In this document: piece by piece, positions 1 through 4,130 of the stretch
How positions within the stretch are numbered: position 1 is the first letter of the stretch
Layout of the letters: every line of letters begins with the position of its first letter
NCBI GenBank assembly: GCA_934615635.1
Contig: CAKTTT010000150.1
Coordinates: 1-5,932 of the forward strand
Source of the DNA: an uncultured Eubacteriales bacterium
Lineage (GTDB): Bacteria; Bacillota; Clostridia; Oscillospirales; Acutalibacteraceae
Length of the DNA stretch: 5,932 nucleotides
Direction of reading: 5' to 3'
The notes under the pieces: generated by a model
Told to the model about the DNA's origin: nothing
The model's database searches: none
Seen by the model: the letters and a program-made list of their open reading frames with translations, nothing else
Position numbers and translations under genes: made by a program

Positions 1-121
1 GAAGGGAGGTGTTGCAAACGTCTCCCAGCTCGATCCGGCTCATCGCCTCCAGCCGCGGCTCCGGATCCCCTGGATAAACCGGCGCGGTCAGCAGCTCCCG
101 GGTGATGTCGATGCGTTTCAT
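1..121 (-). CDS. Cyclase-family (kynurenine formamidase-like) metal hydrolase, N-terminal fragment
   Basis: Only the first 40 codons lie in the window; the gene runs off the left edge. The translation begins MKRIDITREL, then carries VYPGDPEP at about residues 15-22 and IELGDVCNTS at about 30-39. This matches the opening of the cyclase family (PF04199), where a 'DIT..L' strand is followed by a 'YPGDP' loop and a 'GD..N.S' segment that precedes the metal-binding HxGTHxD motif. That metal motif would lie outside the window. Family members are cytosolic metal-dependent hydrolases; the best known is arylformamidase of tryptophan catabolism, but many have unknown substrates, so the substrate is not assigned. 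The ATG ending at 121 was chosen because the family usually starts one to three residues before DIT and a purine-rich GGGGGCGAGG lies just upstream. In-frame ATGs at 136, 139 and 148 would add 5, 6 or 9 residues. It is divergent from the cysteine-rich peptide gene. Confidence 0.82.
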   Translation of the reverse strand, partial: MKRIDITRELLTAPVYPGDPEPRLEAMSRIELGDVCNTSL

Positions 122-231
122 ATGCCTCGCCCCCATCATCCCTTCCATCTTACAGGAAAGCGATGCAAAAAGCAAGGGGAGGGAGTAAAGGAATCGTGAC
201 CAGATTGCACCCAGGCGCATATGCTGTATTG

Positions 232-239
232 GGAGGTGA
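232..239 (+). promoter_or_regulatory. Strong ribosome binding site that fixes the start of the cysteine-rich peptide
   Basis: GGAGGTGA lies seven bases before the ATG at 247. This is a near-perfect match to the 16S anti-Shine-Dalgarno sequence at ideal spacing. It decides the start at 247 over the in-frame ATG at 163, which has no comparable site and would add 28 residues unlike the rest of the protein. No clear sigma-A promoter was found between 122 and 231. The segment around 219-229 (CATATGCTGTA) loosely recalls the -10 box of sporulation sigma factors, but the match is too weak to assign. Confidence 0.85.
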
Positions 240-246
240 ACATCAA

Positions 247-393
247 ATGTTTGGTTGTGGTAATGGTTGTTCCTGGATCTGGATCATCATCCTGATTGTA
301 ATCGTCTGCTGCTGCTGCAATGGCGGTGACAACGACTGCGGTTGTAATCAGGGGGCGAACAACGGCGGCTGCGGCTGTGGTTGCGGCTGCTGA
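247..393 (+). CDS. Small cysteine- and glycine-rich membrane peptide (48 aa), unknown function
   Basis: The 48-residue product has three parts. A short head (MFGCGNGCSW) carries two cysteines. A strongly hydrophobic segment follows at about residues 9-20 (IWIIILIVIV), long enough only for a short or extended membrane anchor. The tail begins with four consecutive cysteines (21-24) and ends in alternating Gly-Cys (42-48). Twelve of 48 residues are cysteine. The size and layout of a glycine/cysteine head plus an isoleucine/valine-rich helix recall the YjcZ-type sporulation peptides of Firmicutes, but the cysteine-rich tail is not typical of them. A metal-binding, disulfide-linked or spore-associated role is possible; none is shown by the sequence. 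The strong ribosome binding site and the hairpin just after the stop argue that it is a real gene. It converges with the large membrane protein gene to its right. Confidence 0.8.
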   Translation: MFGCGNGCSWIWIIILIVIVCCCCNGGDNDCGCNQGANNGGCGCGCGC

Positions 394-408
394 GATCCAT
401 AGTTCCCG

Positions 409-452
409 TACAGAAGGAGGGAGGGGCCGAACGGCCCCTCCCTCCTTCTGTA
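409..452. terminator. Perfect 20-bp inverted repeat between convergent genes, probable bidirectional terminator
   Basis: Arms at 409-428 and 433-452 are perfectly complementary over 20 bp and enclose a four-base loop, GAAC. One arm is almost pure purine (AAGGAGGGAGGGG) and the other pyrimidine. The hairpin lies 15 bases after the stop of the cysteine-rich peptide and 13 bases beyond the stop of the minus-strand gene ending at 466, so it can serve both. Neither side has a clear run of T after the stem, so it is not a textbook intrinsic terminator. It may instead act as an RNA-stabilising 3' end. The structure is seen directly; its termination role is inferred from position. Confidence 0.7.
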
Positions 453-465
453 TCTCATCCCGCGT

Positions 466-2172
466 TCACTCGGTCCGCTGAATGGTTATCACTTCCATCG
501 TCCGGCTGTCCTCGTCTCCCTTATAGGTGAGCTTGACCCGATCCCCTGCCTTGAGAAAGGGCAGCTCGGGCGATACCTCCACCGAGGCGACAAAGATCCG
601 CTCCTCCTGCTCCAATTGCAGGTAGTAGCTGGTGTTGCCCTCCAGCACCACGTCGTGGATCTCCTTGACCACGCCGGTTTTTTCCTCGGTGTCCCCGGCC
701 TGCACACCCTCCTCCTTGTTCAGCACCCGCTCGTAGTCCGCCTTGGCCTCCTGCACGGTGGAGCCGAGCCCCACCAGCTGGTATCGCTTAACGTCCACGA
801 AAGCATACATTTTCACCAGCCCCGAGTTGTCCTTCAGAGACATGAAGTAGGTGGGTCGGTTGGAGACGTTGAGCAGCAGCGGGAAGGTGGCCTTATAGCC
901 CTGATCCTGCACCCTGCCCTGAGCGGAAGACATGGCGGAGTTTTCCTCCGCGCCGGAAATGGTGTAAAACTTGGTGTCCTTGGTCCGCATGTTTACCAGC
1001 ACGAATCCCACGTTGGACTGGTCTCCCGCCACCGAAGTCATGCCGGTATAGAGGTATACGTCGTCGTTCACCGCAATGTAGTTGTATCCGTCGGTGGGGC
1101 GCAGCACCCCCTTCTGCCCGAAGTTGGCGTTCCAGAAGCCGGATTGGTATTTGCCGTTCCAGGTAAGCTGTTCCAGAATTATTCCGGCGTTGTATACCTG
1201 ATCCGCCCAGGTGGGGATATCCTCCACCGCATAGTACCGATGCTCGCCTGTGATGGCGTTGACCAGCACCGCGCCCTCGATATCCCGGCCGTTCCACAGG
1301 CCGATGCGGTAACGCACGGTGGGGGCGATCCAATAGGGGGTGCCCTCTTCGTCGATTTCGAAGGAATAGGTCTCAAAAATCTTGGTGGGATAGTTGAAGC
1401 GCAAATGCCGCTGCAGATCCCGCAGCAGGAATTCGCAGGGGGCGTATTTCATCCCCTTCTCCAGCCGCATCAGGGTGGTTTCCTGGGACACCATATCCAC
1501 CTTAATATAAGCGGGAACGCCCTCCGATTGATTGTTGAACCATTTGAACAGGTCGCCGTAAACCAGCGGCGTCACCCGCACCGGACGGTTCTGGTAGTTG
1601 ATCTGGGTATATTCCTCCGAAATTTCGAATTGGGAAACCAGATCGGACATTTCGCCCAGCTTGCGTTTGCCAAGCTGTATGGAGGAATCCCGGTCCACCA
1701 CCGGGATCTGGTTCATGCTCAGTTCGGCCACGTCCTCGGTGAAGTTGCCGTCGGTTTTCTGCAGCAGATCCTTGTAGCTGCCGGCGTGGAAAATTTCCGC
1801 TCCGAACACGGAAGCCAGCACCATCAGGGCCACGATACCGCCGATGGTGAAGAGAAAGCCCTTGATCATCCGGCTGGAGCGTTTGAAGGAGGGCAGGTTG
1901 GGCTTGTGCACCTTCACGCCGCCGATTTCCACCTCCGAGGTGCCGGCGGAGGCGGCCGCGCCCCGCAGCTCCCCCACGCTCATGCAAACGAGGAAGACGA
2001 TCAGGGACAATACGGCGAACCGCCAGAAGACCGGGCTGGTGAGATTGATGGGAGGAAGCATAAACCAAAACATCACCAGCACGATAACAGCGGCGACGAT
2101 GCCGCCGATGATCCGGGATTTCCACAGGGAACCGCCGCGTTCGCCGCGGGATGGATCGTTTCTTTTTTTCAT
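466..2172 (-). CDS. Membrane-anchored protein with large extracytoplasmic region, unknown function (568 aa)
   Basis: Numbered from the Met at 2172, the protein has a basic N-terminus (MKKRNDPSRGERGG), membrane helices at about residues 21-39 and 49-67, a cytoplasmic loop of about 35 residues rich in Lys and Arg, and a third helix at about 103-124. About 440 residues then follow outside the membrane by the positive-inside rule. This part shows repeated strand-turn segments such as FEIDEEGTPYWIAPT and VLVNAITGEHRYYAVED, similar in style to PepSY-like beta units. The last 70 residues (about 496-568) look like a small OB-type beta barrel (GVVKEIHDVVLEG, AGDRVKLTY). No catalytic motif was recognised. 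Similar large proteins, mostly uncharacterised, are known to me from Clostridia, but I cannot name a family with confidence. The start at 2172 is preferred over the ATG at 2184 because AGGGG sits four bases before it and the promoter would leave the upstream ATG almost leaderless. Confidence 0.88.
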   Translation of the reverse strand: MKKRNDPSRGERGGSLWKSRIIGGIVAAVIVLVMFWFMLPPINLTSPVFWRFAVLSLIVFLVCMSVGELRGAAASAGTSEVEIGGVKVHKPNLPSFKRSSRMIKGFLFTIGGIVALMVLASVFGAEIFHAGSYKDLLQKTDGNFTEDVAELSMNQIPVVDRDSSIQLGKRKLGEMSDLVSQFEISEEYTQINYQNRPVRVTPLVYGDLFKWFNNQSEGVPAYIKVDMVSQETTLMRLEKGMKYAPCEFLLRDLQRHLRFNYPTKIFETYSFEIDEEGTPYWIAPTVRYRIGLWNGRDIEGAVLVNAITGEHRYYAVEDIPTWADQVYNAGIILEQLTWNGKYQSGFWNANFGQKGVLRPTDGYNYIAVNDDVYLYTGMTSVAGDQSNVGFVLVNMRTKDTKFYTISGAEENSAMSSAQGRVQDQGYKATFPLLLNVSNRPTYFMSLKDNSGLVKMYAFVDVKRYQLVGLGSTVQEAKADYERVLNKEEGVQAGDTEEKTGVVKEIHDVVLEGNTSYYLQLEQEERIFVASVEVSPELPFLKAGDRVKLTYKGDEDSRTMEVITIQRTE

Positions 2173-2200
2173 ATGACCCCTCATTTCTGCTTATAAGAGT

Positions 2201-2209
2201 ATTCTACCA
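2201..2209 (-). promoter_or_regulatory. Probable extended -10 promoter of the 568-aa membrane protein gene
   Basis: Read on the minus strand, TGG followed directly by TAGAAT (the hexamer at 2201-2206) gives an extended -10 element with five of six consensus bases. The -35 region about 16 bases upstream (TTTATC) is weak, which extended -10 promoters tolerate. Transcription would begin near 2194, giving a leader of about 22 bases. The ribosome binding site AGGGG (2177-2181) falls inside that leader, just before the start at 2172. Confidence 0.5.
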
Positions 2210-2242
2210 CGCCGGCAGCCGCGATAAACGCGGCGGATACAG

Positions 2243-2277
2243 AAAAAGGCGGCCGCAAAACAGGCCATTCTGCCGCC
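2243..2277 (-). terminator. Probable intrinsic terminator of the six-helix membrane protein gene
   Basis: On the minus strand, GGCGGC (2272-2277) pairs with GCCGCC (2248-2253), an inner GGCC/GGCC pairing is also possible, and a run of five T follows at once (2243-2247). It lies about 50 bases beyond the stop at 2329 and before the promoter of the next minus-strand gene. This suggests the two membrane protein genes are separate transcription units, although readthrough is possible. Confidence 0.55.
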
Positions 2278-2328
2278 GTCCTTCGTCTGCCGGATATGGC
2301 TTCGGATACTTTGGAAAACCCTTCCTGC

Positions 2329-3030
2329 CTATTCCGCATCGGCTGCGGGAGGCTGCTCCGCTTCCGGCTGCGGGGTTTCCGTCCGCTTCCGGTTCCATTT
2401 TTTCACGAGGCTGTCCGCCCATTTCGGGCGCCAGGCGATGGGACGGATCAGGAAGGAGGCCACAACGGTCACCGCGGCGCACAGGCAGAAGAAAGCCCGG
2501 AAATAAACGCTTTCCACGCCTACCAGCATCATATTCTGATCGAATTCATAGTAAAAGAAGCAGGTGAAAAGGGCGAGGAGCAGCTCGGCGATGGAAAAGA
2601 CCCGCAGGCTCACCACGTCGAAACGGCGGCCGTGGGTGGCGGAAACCGCCATCAGCGGCAGCATAAACACCAGAAAGGTATGGATAATGGCGCACAGGAT
2701 GAAAAGGAGGATACCCCACTCCTGAGGATGCAGCTCGCCCCTCGCTTCCACCAGCGACATGATCAGCGTGACGATGAAGAGGAGCAGGGGCAGCAGAACG
2801 GCCGCGTACTCCACCACCCGCGTAACCAGACGTACCGGTTTCTTTTCGTCCCAAAACTTGTGGATCAGGAATATCCCCAGGACGACCGCGGCGGCCAGGA
2901 CGCCCCAAAGCGCCGGAGAGGCGTTGAGATAAACGAACAGAATCATAGCCAGCAGCACCTGGACAATGGAAAATCCTATCAGAACCTTAACGTAGAGGCG
3001 GGAATCCTCCTCGCGAATTTGAATCGGCAT
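2329..3030 (-). CDS. Six-helix integral membrane protein, unknown function (233 aa)
   Basis: The product has six hydrophobic segments at about residues 15-35, 39-57, 72-93, 105-128, 143-161 and 177-197. The cytoplasmic tail is first basic (KKWNRKRTE) and then rich in Pro, Ala and Glu. Positive residues favour both ends inside the cell. Loops carry few polar motifs: HGRRFD between helices 4 and 5 is the most notable, and no catalytic or transport signature was recognised. The frame has a good promoter upstream and a probable terminator downstream. The ribosome binding site is less tidy: AAGGAAGG sits about 11 bases before the ATG at 3030, slightly farther than ideal, and an out-of-frame ATG lies directly after it. 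It precedes the 568-residue membrane protein gene in the same direction with about 155 bases between them. A partnership of the two membrane proteins is possible but not shown. Confidence 0.82.
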   Translation of the reverse strand: MPIQIREEDSRLYVKVLIGFSIVQVLLAMILFVYLNASPALWGVLAAAVVLGIFLIHKFWDEKKPVRLVTRVVEYAAVLLPLLLFIVTLIMSLVEARGELHPQEWGILLFILCAIIHTFLVFMLPLMAVSATHGRRFDVVSLRVFSIAELLLALFTCFFYYEFDQNMMLVGVESVYFRAFFCLCAAVTVVASFLIRPIAWRPKWADSLVKKWNRKRTETPQPEAEQPPAADAE

Positions 3031-3081
3031 GACGGTTGCATCCTTCCTTTTGAATCCGGGATGAAAATATCTATTCTAATC

Positions 3082-3110
3082 AGTATACCCTTTTTAGTTT
3101 AAAAAAGCAA
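3082..3110 (-). promoter_or_regulatory. Sigma-A type promoter of the six-helix membrane protein gene
   Basis: On the minus strand a TTGCTT -35 box (3105-3110) is followed by a 17-base spacer and a TATACT -10 box (3082-3087). Each hexamer matches the consensus at four or five positions, and the spacer is AT-rich with A and T runs. Transcription would start near 3075, leaving a leader of about 45 bases before the ATG at 3030. Confidence 0.75.
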
Positions 3111-3640
3111 GCCTATCTAAAGGGCGGCCGCTCCCTTTGCAAGGAAGCCTATAAAGGAAAGCCTTCACCATAAGCCTTTCGCCCCTTCCGCTTCCCCAGC
3201 GGATCGCTCCGCGCTGCGGCAGGCTGGAAAGGGACCGCCGGCGCGGAAAGAGCGGGATTTCCCGATGATCGCTCAAAAGGGGGGGGCAATCCCTGCGGGA
3301 TGTGTCCAGAAGAATTGAGCGGCGGGCGCTCTGCTTTGGCAAAGAGGGCAAACATGGCTGGCCGGCTTTCCGCTTTATGCGCGATGGCGTTCAGGCAGCG
3401 GAGAGAACGCCGGATTTTATTGCCTTTCCCGCTCCCCAAACACTTCCGGGGCGGTGGCGTTTTGAAGCGGCCCGTTTCCGCCCAACCGGGATCGGCCTCC
3501 GGCTTCGGTTTTCCCGGTCTGTCCCTGACAGTCATATTACAAGGAAGGCAGACTTGGTCTCGAGTTGTCATCAAATGCACATAAAACCGATTGAAAAACT
3601 GTGTATGCGACCGAATCGCTCCAATGTTGAAAAACAGGAC
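3111..3640. other. GC-rich intergenic region with no convincing gene
   Basis: About 530 bases lie between the promoter of the leftward gene and the promoter of the rightward gene. Several overlapping frames stay open on both strands (for example 3149-3580 minus and 3302-3706 plus), but their products are rich in Arg, Pro, Ser and Cys, have no recognisable domain, and lack ribosome binding sites, so they are not called. The region holds short inverted repeats: AAAGGG/CCCTTT near 3119-3138, GAGCG/CGCTC at 3250-3254 and 3270-3274, and ATCCC/GGGAT at 3289-3301. A run of eight G lies at 3279-3286. From about 3580 the composition turns sharply AT-rich. It could hold an unrecognised structured RNA or a decayed gene. 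No tRNA or known riboswitch core was seen. Confidence 0.5.
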
Positions 3641-3669
3641 TTGACAATAGAGAACCGTCGACGTAATAT
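3641..3669 (+). promoter_or_regulatory. Sigma-A type promoter, probably for the secreted glycosidase gene
   Basis: A perfect TTGACA -35 box (3641-3646) is followed by a 17-base spacer and TAATAT (3664-3669), inside an AT-rich stretch. Transcription would begin near 3676. The spacer contains the palindrome CGTCGACG (3656-3663), a place where a regulator could bind, though eight bases alone are weak evidence. The next well-supported plus-strand gene starts at 4131, so the untranslated or partly translated leader would be about 455 bases. Confidence 0.7.
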
Positions 3670-3768
3670 TATATTATTAACAAATTACAAAAAAACTGTT
3701 ATATAAATTTATCGGAATAAGTTAAAAATAAGTACAAAATTGAATATTTGCTCCTTATAATTTCCTGC

Positions 3769-3794
3769 GACGATGGCGCTCCGACGTCATCGTC
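3769..3794 (+). other. Hairpin in the leader of the glycosidase transcript
   Basis: GACGATG (3769-3775) pairs perfectly with CATCGTC (3788-3794). Three further inner pairs, one of them G-U, extend the stem to 10 bp around a six-base loop. The sequence after it (TATCATTTCT) is only mildly T-rich, so termination is uncertain. It lies about 95 bases after the predicted transcription start and could be an attenuator, a protein-binding RNA element or a 5' stabilising structure. Confidence 0.4.
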
Positions 3795-3970
3795 TATCAT
3801 TTCTCTGGGAATGAAATGCTTTCGTCCTCTTTCGTAACACAGATGAGGGTGAACGCAGTAGTCTCATCCGCGCAAGGGATATCAGCAGGCTCCATGGATA
3901 TCGCGGCCAATTCCGACCAACTCAGGAGACGACCGGTTTGTTCCCGTTTGGATGCGAAAAGTTGCACAGA

Positions 3971-3979
3971 AGGAGGTGA
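3971..3979 (+). promoter_or_regulatory. Near-perfect Shine-Dalgarno sequence without an ordinary start codon after it
   Basis: AGGAGGTGA matches the 16S anti-Shine-Dalgarno sequence over nine bases. No ATG, GTG or TTG occurs in the next 20 bases. An ATT at 3984, seven bases past AGGAGG, is in frame with the glycosidase. An overlapping ATA at 3982 is in the next frame. The match may be chance, a relic of a lost gene start, or a non-canonical start. Confidence 0.35.
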
Positions 3980-4114
3980 AAATATTCCACATAATTCGCG
4001 TTTTTTCGAGGAGCTCAGCAAGCCGGTGGTTTTCCTCTTGGATATGGTCCTTCCCCGCCTGCAGACGTATGAGGGGATGGCGGCAAAAACAGGCAGGATT
4101 TTGGAAGAAAAAAC

Positions 4115-4121
4115 GAAAGGA
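4115..4121 (+). promoter_or_regulatory. Ribosome binding site of the glycosidase gene, supporting the GTG start
   Basis: GAAAGGA ends nine bases before GTG at 4131, a moderate site at slightly long spacing. The next in-frame start, ATG at 4140, would be 18 bases away. Starting at GTG yields a complete signal peptide with a basic head, which supports this choice. Confidence 0.6.
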
Positions 4122-4130
4122 TGTGTCAAT

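Larger units (their letters stand above)
3816..4130 (+). other. Stop-free upstream frame continuous with the glycosidase gene; possible small gene or remnant
   Basis: The frame of the glycosidase stays open upstream back to 3744 (stop TGA at 3741-3743), with ATGs at 3816 and 3843. From 3843 it reads MRVNAVVSSAQGISAGSMDI, then a basic, irregular middle, then a segment from about 4002 that looks coding: an amphipathic stretch containing FFEELSKPVVFLLDMVLPRL and MAAKTGRILEE, with mostly G or C in third positions. Neither ATG has a good ribosome binding site. The two helix-like halves of about 25-45 residues recall the layout of small helical secreted proteins of type VII systems, but no diagnostic motif is present and I do not assign it. 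It may be a decayed small gene, an extended N-terminus, or chance. Translation through to the enzyme would bury its signal peptide about 105 residues inside. Confidence 0.3.

Noticed and set aside
163..246. N-terminal extension of the cysteine-rich peptide from ATG at 163
   Set aside because: The near-perfect ribosome binding site at 232-239 sits just before ATG 247; the extra 28 residues look unlike the rest, and the site at 163 has only a poor, badly placed purine stretch.
410..428. Possible G-quadruplex in the purine-rich arm
   Set aside because: Only three G-runs of adequate length are close together, and the arm has a perfect complementary partner that would form a duplex instead.
616..2196. 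526-codon open frame on the plus strand
   Set aside because: It lies antisense to the 568-residue membrane protein, is rich in His, Gln and Gly in a way typical of shadow frames, and has no domain or ribosome binding site.
2224..2237. Short inverted repeat (CCGCG/CGCGG) upstream of the 568-aa gene promoter
   Set aside because: Only about six base pairs in GC-rich DNA, no T-run and no positional logic as a terminator or operator.
2296..3102. 268-codon plus-strand frame
   Set aside because: Antisense to the six-helix membrane protein; the translation is His/Gln/Asp-rich with no recognisable domain, and the opposite strand has clear helices, a promoter and a terminator.
3149..3580. 143-codon minus-strand frame and overlapping plus-strand frames in the intergenic region
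   Set aside because: Arg/Pro/Ser/Cys-rich products with no domain and no ribosome binding site; several frames stay open only because the DNA is GC-rich.
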